From Ptychodera flava (Eukaryota; Hemichordata; Enteropneusta; Ptychoderidae): DNA of 64,000 nucleotides. The stretch covers positions 38,245,393 through 38,309,392 of the forward strand of contig NC_091935.1 in NCBI RefSeq assembly GCF_041260155.1, written 5' to 3'. Positions 1 through 11,305 of the stretch are shown here, piece by piece (the stretch's first letter is position 1; each line of letters begins with the position of its first letter). The notes under the pieces are model-generated. The model was not told the DNA's origin. It did not search any database and saw only the letters and a program-made list of their open reading frames with translations. A program made the translations under genes and the position numbers.

Positions 1-150
1 GTTGAGTAATGCAAAATAAAAAATAAAGAAATATACAAACAAGAAATGCCCGTAAAACCCGTCCGAGCTGAGCTATTACGTCATTACTGGGTAATAAAGG
101 TAAAATTTGTGTATTGCATGTTCTATGGTAGTAATACCAGAAATAGAGAA

Positions 151-152
151 AA

Positions 153-184
<32 letters not shown>

Positions 185-190
185 AGGAAA
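151..190. repeat. GAAA microsatellite
   Basis: Short run of GAAA/AAAG units in intron 1 of copy A. It is absent from the matching place in copies B and C. Confidence 0.85.
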
Positions 191-923
191 GTGAGCAAAA
201 ACTAACAGTTCCAGAGCTGGTCTCTGGAACTAATAAACTACCTAGTATGTCTCAAGTGGCTTACAAAGCGCGCCATTACCGACATATGACATCATGTATA
301 GCGGCATTTGTAGTAATGTTTATTATGTCGTTAAGCAGTAAATCTCTACGCCTCATATTGGGCTATTTCATTCACTATAGAATCTCCATAATATCATACA
401 CTTTAAATTTCGATAACAATCGTATAGCGTATTTAACAGCAGAACACGTCTTCGGTTTTATTCTTTCATTTGCAAATTTATGAAGTGTTTGATACAAACA
501 GCGTTGGTCTTCAAATGTTTAATTGACATTTTCTCGGCTGCTCTAGTGTCTCCTGCATAGCTGAAACGACCCTGCATAAGGAATTATATGCATCACATTT
601 ACTGCAACAGGTTGGTTTTTATTGCTGATAACAGCGACCTCGTCATTCACAGGGATATGATGTCAAACGTTAAAGGGACGGCGGCTGTAACTTTTAATAA
701 TATTTTCGTCAAAAGACGACAAAAATACTGGATAATACATAAAAGATTACATCATTCTAATAGCGCTCTAGCAATGCTCTCGATGCAGGACATTGCTGTA
801 GTTATTATTACTAAATGTGATTGACGAAAACACTCATCCCCATCTTCCCACCACAGACTCAAAATGACCAAAAACGTTACCATCAATATGACAAAACTAT
901 GGAATCATGTATCTGTGTCACCT

Positions 924-1135
924 TAAGGTAGTTTGCGCCTCGAAAGTGAAAGACTTAAACGTCTGCTCTTACTTTCCTATATTAAACTTTCAACCAACTC
1001 GAGATTAAAAATAGGAGGTCACCACCGTGCATATTTAGGTACCAGAGAAACAAATAACCAAGCATTTACCGATATTTGACATTCAAAATTGCCGCCATAA
1101 ATGTGTTAACTCCATGGATAAAAATAAAATTTTCT
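924..1135 (+). repeat. Interspersed repeat in intron 1 (copy A)
   Basis: Starts GGTAGTTTGCGCCTCGAAAG and runs to the GTTAACTCCATGG block. The same repeat sits in intron 1 of copy B (about 13,507-13,720) and copy C (about 23,617-23,830), and inverted downstream of every gene. A truncated + copy lies in intron 3 of copy B (15,402-15,497). Confidence 0.7.
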
Positions 1136-2153
1136 CAAAAAGAGGATGGAAATCTTTCTTACAACGAAAGTTTAAAATGAACCCGGTAGATCAGAAAAGA
1201 ATTGTATGTACAAATTTGAGAATCCAAATCTGTTCCAGAGGCACATTTTACCGTAAGGCTCAACTGTTAAATCAAGGTACTCACCGAAGATTAACCGTGA
1301 TATCATTTCAACATCTATTTATTACAAGACGATGAAATCTGCAGCTTCGTTTCATTGTGATTATTTTCACCCAACAAAGAGAATTCTCGTTCTGGAAGAT
1401 TGGAATGATCCAGGATAGATTATATTGCACACAAGTTGAAACTGACCTTGTAAGAGGGCGTACAGTATACAACGAGTTTTCAGCACGAGTTGGCACGTCT
1501 CTCTCTGACAGTCACTTGCTACAGGTAACCCGTCCAGTTGAAAAGTGTTACGGACCATAAAATCATAAAACCTCTCATTTAGATAAAATTAAATGTCCCA
1601 GTGAAATTGTTCTTAGTTCTTTATTAGCAAATTGAGTCTTTATTCTTTAGGGCTTGAAATAAATAGAATATTGCCCAGGTCAAATCATGTCAAAATTTCA
1701 TGAACAACAAACTGTCATTTTGTTTGTCAGTAATACTCTCAGAGCGCTAATTCAATGTACCTCGATGTGATTTGAATGGGCGTTTTGGAAGTTGATTTTC
1801 CTGAAAATACGAAAGTGGGTAACAGACATAGGCCCTAGAGTTTTCTCTAAGGTAGGTCTATGGTAACAACAAACAGAATAAACCGTTTATATAAACGTGT
1901 GCACAGAGCGACAGCAACACTCACAGCAAAGCTATATACCTTGTTTTTTTCTTAGTAAAAAGCATAAGTTTTTGCTGCCATAGTATTTGAAAAAATGACT
2001 AAAGTGGTCACATGAAAATAGAGTTCAGATACTCAGCTATCCTGAAATGTATGGTTCAGTGGAGACCGGGGAGTGTTGTATTTGACTAGAAATATGACCT
2101 TTACATGATTATTAATCTCTAATGACATGCATCGCCATGCAAATGTTCTTAAG

Positions 2154-2340
2154 TTTCATCTAGGTATGCAACATCACGTGCTCTTTGCCCAAGAACCGCG
2201 ATGTCTGCCGCTGGATGAGGTCACCCTTCCACAGAAATTAAAAGAGAGTGGCTACGCCACTCACATGGTTGGCAAATGACATCTTGGTTTTTGCAAGTGG
2301 GACTGCGTGCCGAATCACCGAGGATTCGATACTTTCTTCG
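2154..2340 (+). pseudogene. Copy A exon 2 (nonsense in GKWHLG)
   Basis: Begins FHLGMQHHV, as in the intact copies, and ends at TTCTTCG before GTAAGT. The TGG codon of GKWHLG has become TGA at 2,277-2,279, removing everything after residue 122 of the expected protein. Confidence 0.88.
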
Positions 2341-3387
2341 GTAAGTCTTCAAGACTCGACCCATCTGTTACGTCTTTGCTAATTTCAAATAGAATAGGTA
2401 GACCCTCATAGACATGCATAAGTTGAGAAGAAAAATCGTTTTATCAATACATATGGTCATCTCATCATCTAACACTTCATTACATATGAAAATATTGTTT
2501 TTCGCTTTTAAGGATTTTACCTGGCCGTTAGTGATTACGTTACCCACACTAGACAGTGCCATGGTCACAAATTTGCGGCTTGGGACCTCAGATATAACGA
2601 CGAACCCGTGGGACCGAAATATGAAAACTGAGTATTCAACAATGTTGTATGCCCAGAAAGCCCAGGAAGTCATTCACAGACATAATTCTGATAGGGTGAG
2701 TATATTTTCTGAAAAAGTTCTTATGATTTGTCGACGTTGGTCACCTATATATGTCAGTTTCGTAAAGCTGACATTCCTAATACTCGGGCGAATGATAATA
2801 TGATGCTAACGAGTATGAAGGGGCCTGGTCCTTCATCTCTAAAGAGTTGTAGCCCATGTTTTTTTGCCAATACATAAACATTTTCTAGAAAGCACTGATT
2901 GAGCAGGATTTTGCACTCACTACGTTATAAATGAAATGGAACGAGTTGTAATCATTCTTGACAAGAAAATTATATATAAATCAAGTTATTACCGACAGAA
3001 AACAAATCGTAAACGCCGCAAATAACGCCGATGCATGACAAAATAAGTTTCACTGTACAACCTTACCATACCATACATCTATGTTTACATTTTAGAAGTT
3101 GTTTAAGATTACAATCCATGTGGCTACTAGAATAATGATTACCAATATCTGTGTCTGTTCTGTTTGTTAGCAGGGCTTGAGTTATGTTTGATGATAACCT
3201 AGCAAATAAGACTTGCGGCAATCCGAATAAATTGTCTTCTCGATAAAACAACACTGAGTACACTGTAGGAACACCTTCTTTCGAACTCTTGATTTAAAAC
3301 GTCTACAAGAATGGCTCTTTGCTTGTTTTCAAAATACTGTATATCTTTGTGTTTCTTCAATATTACGCGTCTACTTCTTGTCTACAG

Positions 3388-3637
3388 ATAACGGTGGTTC
3401 GCGTATTTACGGCGCTAGCAATTGGCCGCTCAGGGGCCAAAAGGGTGCCCTCTGCGAAGGAGGTGTGAGAGGTCCTGGTTTCGTCACCAGTCCGTTGTTG
3501 AATCCCAGTGTCCGGGGAACAGCGAACAGAGAGCTGCTGTATGTCGGTGATTGGTTGCCAACGTTCGTACACCTGGCAGGAGGCACAACTGAAGGCACAA
3601 AGCCATTGGATGGTGTTAACCAATGGGAAACGATCAG
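3388..3637 (+). pseudogene. Copy A exon 5 (open, DNGG block)
   Basis: The 250-bp exon starting after TCTACAG encodes the DNGG metal-binding block and the [13 protein letters not shown] stretch. It has no lesion of its own and differs from copy B at only a handful of bases, but it lies downstream of the missing exon 4. Confidence 0.85.
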
Positions 3638-4471
3638 GTATCATCTTACGTGGTTAATTTCGACACATTGTGAAGTCTGTACTTCTGCAGGTACAATTTT
3701 ATAGTTCAGTCCTATTAAACGGCTGGATTACTATGTAGGTCGACGATCTCTGCCCGATGAACCACCCTTGGCTAGCGAAGTTTGTACAATTTTTGTAAAA
3801 TTTCAGAACTTCATCAGCCTTAAATTACTTTCGGTTAAACTTACAGCTGCACAACCTGCTTATTAAGTAACCAAATTAGCCATCTGAAACACCTTTTTTG
3901 GCGATAACGGAAGGACAAATTCAAGCTCTCATGCACGGTGTTTTCTTTCCTTGTATTTTTCAAGCCAGGGTACGAAGTCAGCCCGTAAGGAAATAGTGCA
4001 CAACATTGACCCACTGCGAGATTTGACTCGTCGGCCAATCGATCGATGAACCTTACACTGAGGACGTCCCCTTCGATGTACGAGTAGCGGCGTCCATCAG
4101 GGTTGGACACTGGAAGCTTCTTACTGTTCAGAAAGGTAAGGAGTACATATAGGTAGACGTGTGTAGAAATCTGCTGTCAGTGTGTAACTAGGGAAACAAA
4201 CTATCGCAAAATGATAGGTAGAGTACCCCTCAAGGACAGATATTTGGACTCCCTAGTTTACAATACCTTTTCGATATATTGCTTACTGAGCATTGAAGTT
4301 TTTGTCACGGTCGTCTTGCTTGCGTGCCAAATAGAAATGCATTCGTACTCAGTCATATTAAACGTGTATTATGTACTTGGACGCAAATGTGTATGTATTG
4401 CGCTGAGAGTTAAACCCAGTCGTATTAACTTTTTTTATCGGCATAATCTCTAGTCACTTTATTCGATTCAG

Positions 4472-4731
4472 GTGATCATAGATGGACTACTCCCTCTGAC
4501 AAAGGTTACAAAGAGGAAGAATCCGAGCATGGAATCGTCGTTCTGTTCCACATCATGGCTGACCCGGAGGAACGGAACGACCTTTCAACCTGTCGACCAG
4601 ATATTGTGAATAGACTGCTCACTAGACTCAGCTTTCACAACAAAATGGTGGTGTTGCCAGAGGAAGTGGTTTCCAACCTCCATCAGGCGGATCCCTTGAA
4701 TTTCAACATGTCATGGACACCGTGGCTATAG
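4472..4731 (+). pseudogene. Copy A exon 7 (terminal exon)
   Basis: The terminal exon encodes the [10 protein letters not shown] motif and ends SWTPWL then TAG at 4,729-4,731. It is the same length as in copies B and C (260 bp). Confidence 0.85.
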
Positions 4732-4984
4732 TATGTAGCAGGCAGAGCCACCTTGAACTCACCACAGCGCCCTTGCCTTATAGATAGATTTGGGTAAATA
4801 GAAGGATTTCAGTGAGCCTAATGAGCAAAAGCGTCTCGGGGACAGATATTCCCGGATATTCCCGGAGGGGGTATTCGAACTCTCAAATATTTACAACTCT
4901 TTTCAGATGTACCTTTTGTGACGGCTCATTTCAAAGCTTTAAGAGTAAAACATCACTGTCTTAGGTCTTTCGAAAATTCCAAAT

Positions 4985-5190
4985 TGTATTCCACCATGGA
5001 GTTAACACAGGAATGGCGGCAATTTTTAATTTTAAATATCAGTAAATGTTAGGTAATTTGTTTCTGTAGTACCAAACTTTGGACGGTGATCCCTGATTTT
5101 TATTTTTGATTTGGTAAGGGAATGGTATGTTTCGTTGAGGAAAGTTTGAGTAAAGGTTTAAAATCTTTCACTTTCAAGGCGTACGTACTG
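4985..5190 (-). repeat. Interspersed repeat, inverted relative to intron-1 copy
   Basis: Read on the - strand, this block (CTTGAAAGTGAAAGA..., AAATCAGGGATCACCG, GGTACTACAGAAACAAAT, TTGCCGCCATTCCTGTG, TTAACTCCATGG) aligns along its length with intron 1 of copy A at about 924-1,135 on the + strand. Equivalent inverted blocks lie after copy B (about 18,116-18,320) and after copy C (about 45,940-46,150). A ~200-bp mobile repeat of unknown class. Confidence 0.7.
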
Positions 5191-6623
5191 CTTAACAAAC
5201 AAGTATGTGTGTGTGACTGTGTGTGTCTGTGTATATGTGTGTGTTTATATTCATTGCATTCACTGTTTCTACATCACTAGACTGGTATAAAATGCTCCAT
5301 TGGGTCTTGGTCGGACCTTCACTACTAGTATCTCGACAAAGTGGGATGATTAATTTGCTCTTTAATGTGCTCCCTGACCGTCAATTACTACAAATCACAA
5401 ATATTTCAATCATGTCAATTTATAAATATTGATACATTATATTGTCCTCGCAACCAAATGCATAAAAAAGATCGCGATCCCTGGTCAATTGACATTCACG
5501 AGGAGAAACCGACGACCTAAGTCTGTCGCTGAATTTTTTGAACAGTTTAGTGAACTCACAAACACCAGTTTGACAAAAGTTTAAGTCTCACTTTCGAAGT
5601 GCGAATTATAGCGATTTATAAAACAGGCATATAACCACTTAGAAAGCAAATCTGTCTGTACGGCATTGAAGCAGAGTATTTTGACAAGAGATATTTCTAT
5701 CACCTATTTATGTGTACTTTTCATTCAATGAACTGCTACATTGGGGAATTTTAGCTTGGGTAAGCAATGGGCTGTTTTCATTGCTGATGGAGTTCTGCCA
5801 CCATTAAAAGTAAATCAAATAAACTTAGTAGGGCAGATAACACAAATATTATGCACTTTGGTATGAAACTTGGCATAGTTTACACATGGTGATTTTTTTA
5901 GATATTAAGCAAAGTCATCAGCGCCCTCTGTTGGCCAAAAAAGGAAATATTTCCACCATTTTCGGTCAATTTTATTACAAATGACTGATTGATTTTCATG
6001 TTGTTATTTTGCTTAAATTGTATTTTCAAAGATAATCCTCCTCTAGTTACAGTATCTTTGATTTGAATGATTGTTCATAATCCTGTTCTATGTATCAACC
6101 AGAGGATCTGAATCTTTAGACTGTAAACATGGCGTGTAATTGTACATTGTGCATTGAAAATTTGACATAATTTGAAAAAGGTGTAATGGTGGCATACAAA
6201 TACTTCTAGTATCTACCGTGACAAAAACATTATTCCGGAAAATAAAGATGATACTTCGAAAGTTATTCACTGGAATCTGAATACAAGTACATATGTACGT
6301 CTTAAAAACATTTTGCCTTGCAAAGTCTATGAAGACGTGCCCTGCCGTAAATTGTGCTCACTGAATGCAAATGAACAATTCCTGGCAGTCTATGGCTGCG
6401 GGAAGGCAATGAGTAGCTGCGAGCTATATGGTAAACAAAGACCTGAATATATATGAGAGGTGCACTTTGTACCAGTGCATATTAGTATCGTTTATATTTA
6501 ACCGTTATTCAAGAAACATAATGTACAAAACTCATCTTGGCACAAACACAAAAGTGTGTATGACATTGTTTCTTTAAATTTTAATGAGGAAGAACTACAT
6601 AAAGTATACGTTTTTGTATTTTA

Positions 6624-6624
<1 letters not shown>

Positions 6625-6690
<66 letters not shown>
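6625..6690. repeat. TA microsatellite
   Basis: About 33 TA units. The orthologous position after copy B (19,738-19,903) is expanded to about 165 bp with GTAT interruptions. Confidence 0.9.
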
Positions 6691-6695
<5 letters not shown>

Positions 6696-7674
6696 CTGTG
6701 TTGTGAAGTATATTTCCGGTAGCATCACCGTATGGTGGTCAGAGCACCCAACTCTCTAGGGAGCAGATCTTTATACAAGCACCGTTCGCTCTCTTTGCCT
6801 CTCCTTTCCTAAGAACCGGGGAGTACCTTGGCCTGTACATTCGCTATGATTATGACCCTTCATGACCTTCTATCATAATATATTTGATGGTATACCCAAT
6901 GCATTATTTTGCTCTGGGAAAACAAACCTATTTGAAAGTGCATAGTTTTCCTTCAAGATGAGTCCATTGGGCAATTCAGTACAGAAGAGAAAGGTCTTGT
7001 CTTTTCCGCTGATGTTATTGTCAACGGAAAGTGCATCTGAAGTTCACAACAGGCACAATATAACAGTAGCATGTTTTCAAAGTTAAGTGAACTTTAACAA
7101 CACTATTTAGTCCTGCCGCTTACATGTTTACTTCATCATTTACAATGAAACACATTTTTTTTCTTGTTGAAAAAAAAATATATTTTACTTTTCCATATAT
7201 GAATTTGTGATTTACACTGGCATACAGACTGAAGCTAACTGAGTTAACCTTTGAAATACCAGACTTTTGCAAATCCTTGTTATTATCAACCTCCAAGAAA
7301 AAGCATCGTATGAAACAAAACATAGGGACAAAGTCCCTGAAGCTACTTTAGACATGGATACAAAATTAAAGTTCCATTAGCTGTATCTTCTTGCGATTTT
7401 TCCGTTAGTTTTGATTGAAATGATCACTGGCTCATGTTGAATAGCCAGTCAAATAACAGAGAATCGCATATTATTCGGAAACATTACGTGCCCTACAACT
7501 AAATAACATGTGATTTTACAACGAAAATTTCAATTTTTGTCCGGACAGAAATACAAACTCTGTTGACACGCGAATTGCAACGTAGGCATTCTTCTGCACC
7601 TGCGCGAGCCATTTACAGCAATTTCAAAGTAAATATTCATTACTTATGCCCGGCACTTACGTCGTAGTCCATTA

Positions 7675-8487
7675 GAGAGGTTAAGATTTCATACGGGAAC
7701 AGAACGGGAACGGATATGTCATCACTTTCTGCGTGCTCTCATTATGTTCTGATGATGTCACACGTTCTCTTGTCGTTTGGCAGTCGTTTTCTACGTGAAA
7801 CTGCCACTTTTCACGTACACCTTTTCCGAGAGCGATTTTCACGCTCGCTTCGCCATGGACTTGATATTCAAAACTGACATTCCTTTCGTTGTGTATTTTT
7901 GCTCTTGGTTTTATCGCTCGCCGTCTGATTTTGAGATATTTTAGGTAATAAAGAGGAAAAGGAAAAAGTACCTCCTGCAGTGCACTCGCAGACGACGACA
8001 CACGCGCGGCAGACGTCGTTACACTGCACTGCCGATAACATTCAGTCTAGACTGAAATTTACATTGTCATTTGTTTTACCTCCGTGGCTTTACACGGTTT
8101 TTCTAACACAAAGTAAAATTTCAGTATTTTCAAGTTTTTAACCTGATATCAGAGCAAAATCCTTTTGTCAATACAACTGTGTGAGTCGGTACGAACACGT
8201 CTTATAGACTTGCTTCAAGTCTATGAGCATATAAAAATCAAAACAGAGCGAATTGAATGTATAAACTTCAGTGGACTGTCGCATTAGTGATAGGCTGTTA
8301 CGCAGATCGTTAGGTGAACACAGACATGTGAACCTTGCTCGGCTAGTCAGTTAGCCTACTGCTGCCTTGGAAAGCAAAGCTATGGGGCCGGTCAAATCTT
8401 AATCCGAATCTGTGCAGAACGTTACGCGTACGGAACGCGTAGCCACTCTACGTCACGTTCTCGCTACGGATGAAATCTTAACCTCTC
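7675..8487. mobile_element. 813-bp MITE with TA duplication, nested
   Basis: Perfect terminal inverted repeats GAGAGGTTAAGATTTCAT at both ends, flanked by TA on both sides (7,673-7,674 and 8,488-8,489). The TA duplication is typical of Tc1/mariner-type transposition. There is no transposase; the 106-codon open frame on the - strand inside (7,681-8,001) reads through the inverted repeat and is not a gene. It lies within the larger 7,321-10,027 insertion. Confidence 0.8.
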
Positions 8488-8860
8488 TACCGTCCGAGCA
8501 CGTTGCGTAGCCGGATGTCTGGCAATCCACGAAGCAATGTTGTTTTGATACCGCAATAAACGTGAACTTGTACATCTGGCGTGATCGCAGCGTCACCATA
8601 TCTGCGTTCTCCCTAGCACGCCGAGCATGCCAGACGTCAACAAACGAGCTCGGAAGGGCAACACGTTTGAACAAAAATTAGCAGTTTCATGTGGCTATAA
8701 CATCACTAATCATGTTTGTTTCTTCGTAAAACAACATTTTGCAACAAATATGAGCCTCCAACATGGAATTTTCCGAGGTAAAAAGTGGTCAAAAGTTACA
8801 AATAATGGCCCTTTAAGTATTTCCTGACTGTATGAAATTATCTCACTAAGGTCATCCTTG

Positions 8861-9740
8861 GGACCTGTAAACCAAATATTAAAGCTATCTGACCAGCGGT
8901 TTTGAAAAAACAAGTGACCCAACAGTTGACAGAGCTCTGCTGTGTTATGTAGAGAATAACTTTTTGTGACATATGTATTGATGAAGAAGGTGGATATCTT
9001 TGATAGCTCATTTCAGTATGGCCTGACCAAAAATGGCAAAATTAGCTGCAAAAATACAAAATTGATGATTTCATCATAATCTCAATATATTACATTAAGA
9101 TAAAGCCTAGGAACCTGTATACCAAATATCAAAGCTATCAGACGAGTAACTTTTGAGAAACAAATATTTTGACCAAAAATGGCAAAAATTGACCCCAAAA
9201 TACAAAAATTATAGATTTCATCAAATTTCAATATATCACACTTAGACAACCCCTAGGAACCTGTATACCAAATATCAAAGGCATCAGACAAGTACCTTTT
9301 GAGAAACACATTTTTGACCAAAAATGGCAAGCATTGCACAAAAAAATACAAAATAGCAGATTTCATCATATATTCAATATATCATATTTAATTCATCTGT
9401 AGGAACCTGTATACCAAATATCAAAGCTGTCAGACGTGCGATTTTGATGAAATAAAGTTTTGACCAAAAATGACTCAAAAGTTCCTTAAAAATACAGATT
9501 TGCATATTTCATCACAATTTGAACAAATCTAAGTTGGGTTATCCCTAGGGACCTGTATACCAAATAACAAAGCTGTCTGACCAGCGGTTATGAAGATGAT
9601 TTTTTACCAAAAACGCCTTTTTTGGCGCTAATTTGCATATTTTCAACAATATCAAAAAATTAAAAAAAAGTTTCTCAAAATCATATTTTTTCATCTACAC
9701 AACAAATATCAAATCAGTAAGTACTGCGGTTCTCAAGATA
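8861..9740 (+). repeat. ~147-bp tandem repeat (minisatellite), about 5 units
   Basis: The anchor GGAACCTGTATACCAAATAT recurs near 8,861, 9,110, 9,255, 9,402 and 9,549; the last spacings are 145-147 bp. Units include TTTTGACCAAAAATGGCAAA and ATTTCATCATAATTT. A diverged array of the same repeat lies inside the CACTA-like element at 35,550-36,110. Confidence 0.85.
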
Positions 9741-9766
9741 TTTGAGTGGACGGACGCCTCACAAAC

Positions 9767-9916
9767 GGACATACATACATACATACATACATACAGACAT
9801 ACAGACATACAGACAGACAGACAGACAGACAGACATACATACATACATACATACATACATACATACATACATACATACATACATACATACATACATACAT
9901 ACATACATACATACAT

Positions 9917-9961
<45 letters not shown>
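9767..9961. repeat. ACAT/ACAG compound microsatellite
   Basis: Runs of ACAT and ACAG units next to the minisatellite and just inside the 3' end of the insertion. The open frames across it on both strands (Tyr-Ile-His-Thr or Tyr-Val-Cys-Met repeats) are artefacts of the tetranucleotide. Confidence 0.95.
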
Positions 9962-9962
<1 letters not shown>

Positions 9963-10027
9963 TGACGACGGACGCCGGGCGGATACCCATCCCAATAGCT
10001 TCTATAGACTTTAATCTATAGTAGCTA

Positions 10028-11305
10028 GAAACAGTAAGGTGGGAAACATAAGCGACAATAAACTGAGCCGAAAAACAAAAACTTCGATTTATCAATAAAA
10101 TCGTGCATTATATTGTCCAACTCATGAAAGAAAGTGTTTATCCCCCAAATAAGGTTATCGCAAAGGAAACGAGGAAGTAAGTCGCATAATGCAAGGAAAT
10201 AAGTTAGGAATGTGTAAAATGTCCTATATTGAAGGGGCAAGAGTTTTACTAGTACTACACATGAAGAAATATTGCTGTGGGGATAGTTGACTGCCATACA
10301 CAGTTCATTGATTCCCCGCTATCAGTATCATCTCCTGGTTCCGCCCTCCCCTTCAAATCAAAATCATCAAATTTTAATTTAATTTCCAATCCATTATATC
10401 AATGGAGTTGTAACCCACCAACCCACGTTGCCTGGTTGTCATGATTTTGCAAAGCTGCTGCTGGGAACATTTGTCTATCATAAAACCTACATTCTTCTGT
10501 CAGTCATCTAAACTTTATTAAACTTGTAAACCGAAATTCGTATTCTGTAAAACAAAGATACAATTAAGTGACGTGTTTGAATACGAACAAAAGATCGGAG
10601 GTGAAGCAGCCAATCTTAAACTGTAGTATGCTGATAGGGTTCAAAAGTACTTACGGAATCTGTAGGTGGCTCTTTGGCACATTCCTAATGCAATACATAA
10701 TAAGACAATGAGGAAAAGTTTTCAACCTCTAAAAACAGACAAAAATGTTTGATATCTGAAGTATTTTTTAAGGATTGCCGAAACACATTGTCTGTCTAAA
10801 TGTTCCATGTGTTGATTCTATTAGCCTAACAATTGGCAGCATATTGAATCAGTGTTTTGCTAAAGTCTAGGAAAATTGGTTTATGGTTTTGGATCTATGA
10901 TGATACTTCTGCTGTCGTGTTATATCATTGCTTTCCTATACAAAAGGCACAGTCCTGCAAAATGAATTTGGGACCTCAGACTTAATCAGTAAAAAAACTT
11001 GCTTGTAAATGCTTGCCTGTGCAAAGGCCTGACAATGTTTCAGATTTTGAGCCACCTGCCTCCATTCGGAATCTTCTATAATTCCTTTCTGAGCGCCTCC
11101 ACATGTTCCAACCATCTGTTTTCCACATCATAAAGAATAACATCGGTAAATATGGTCCTTATCATTAATGTACGACCTGTTTCCCACCTATAAAACAACA
11201 GGTTCTGTTTTGCTTTTGTTACGTTATCTCCGAAAACTGTTGCCATTTGTACATATTACTACGCGTTTGAAGGTAACAGTCACTTCTTCAATGTACTGGG
11301 ATAGT
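10028..11305. other. 5' flank of copy B, non-coding
   Basis: No gene. Collinear with 20,520-21,793 before copy C; its part from about 10,748 to 11,032 reappears at 46,521-46,811 as the end of the array. Confidence 0.75.
11189..11195 (+). promoter_or_regulatory. Candidate TATA box of copy B
   Basis: TATAAAA lies 117-111 bases before the chosen ATG. At the matching position in front of copy C the sequence reads TATCAAA (about 21,675). A transcription start has not been shown, so this is only a candidate. Confidence 0.3.

Larger units (their letters stand above)
1..2153. other. Intron 1 remainder of sulfatase copy A, no gene
   Basis: From about 231 onward this stretch matches the part of intron 1 that lies before exon 2 in copies B (about 12,826-14,709) and C (about 22,926-24,050 and 31,416-32,404), which places it in intron 1 of copy A. 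The first ~230 bases are not shared; they include a GAAA microsatellite and a small perfect hairpin (GTTCCAGAG, 5-base loop, CTCTGGAAC, at 208-230). Open frames here (for example 588-824, repeated at 13,169-13,405) are carried along by the duplication. They are not in frame with the sulfatase and show no domain. Confidence 0.75.
2154..4731 (+). pseudogene. Arylsulfatase B/I/J-like copy A, decayed, exon 4 lost
   Basis: Recognisable exons by comparison with copy B: exon 2 at 2,154-2,340, exon 3 at 2,513-2,695, exon 5 at 3,388-3,637, exon 6 at 3,965-4,135 and exon 7 at 4,472-4,731. Exon 1 would lie left of the window. Several lesions make it non-functional. The Trp of the GKWHLG active-site motif in exon 2 is a TGA (2,277-2,279). 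Exon 3 has an in-frame TGA at 2,629-2,631 plus one extra base. Exon 4, coding for the [16 protein letters not shown] to FST block, is absent because about 742 bp present in copy B is missing at about 2,780. Exon 6 carries a 4-bp CGAT duplication (4,040-4,047) that shifts the frame. Exons 5 and 7 remain open and close to copy B, and the splice sites are preserved, so the decay looks recent. It is a host gene relic, not a transposon. Confidence 0.9.
4732..7320. other. 3' flank of copy A, non-coding
   Basis: No gene. The stretch is collinear with 17,871-20,515 after copy B and, in its first ~800 bp, with 45,691-46,520 after copy C. It contains a GT-rich run (5,199-5,245), a TA microsatellite (6,625-6,690) and an inverted copy of an intron-1 repeat (4,985-5,190). 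Small open frames are not conserved between the copies. Confidence 0.8.
7321..10027 (+). mobile_element. Composite Helitron/Helentron-like non-autonomous insertion
   Basis: The stretch is absent at the matching site after copy B (about 20,516), so it is an insertion of about 2.7 kb. It starts CATAGGGACAAAGTCCCTGA and ends with a perfect 7-bp hairpin (CTATAGA, 6-base loop, TCTATAG) followed by TAGCTAG. Near the left end AGCTACTTTAGA is an inverted match to TCTATAGTAGCT at the right end. In order it holds a unique 5' part, a nested TA-flanked MITE (7,675-8,487), ~147-bp tandem repeats (8,861-9,740), a long ACAT/ACAG microsatellite and the 3' terminal hairpin. Subterminal inverted repeats, a central tandem-repeat block, a 3' hairpin with terminal CTAG and no clear target duplication are the layout known for Helitron and Helentron/DINE-type elements. 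No Rep/helicase gene is present. The class is an inference; the insertion itself is directly visible. Confidence 0.6.

Noticed and set aside
588-824. 78-codon open frame repeated at 13,169-13,405
   Set aside because: It lies in intron 1 of the sulfatase copies, is broken in copy C and shows no domain. Its conservation is that of the whole duplicated intron.
9633-10095. Long overlapping open frames on both strands
   Set aside because: They are translations of the ACAT/ACAG microsatellite in all frames.
11168-11305. N-terminal extension of copy B before MSPFFWF
   Set aside because: The upstream in-frame ATGs differ between B and C and would bury the signal peptide. The MSP start is shared and puts the hydrophobic stretch at the N-terminus.
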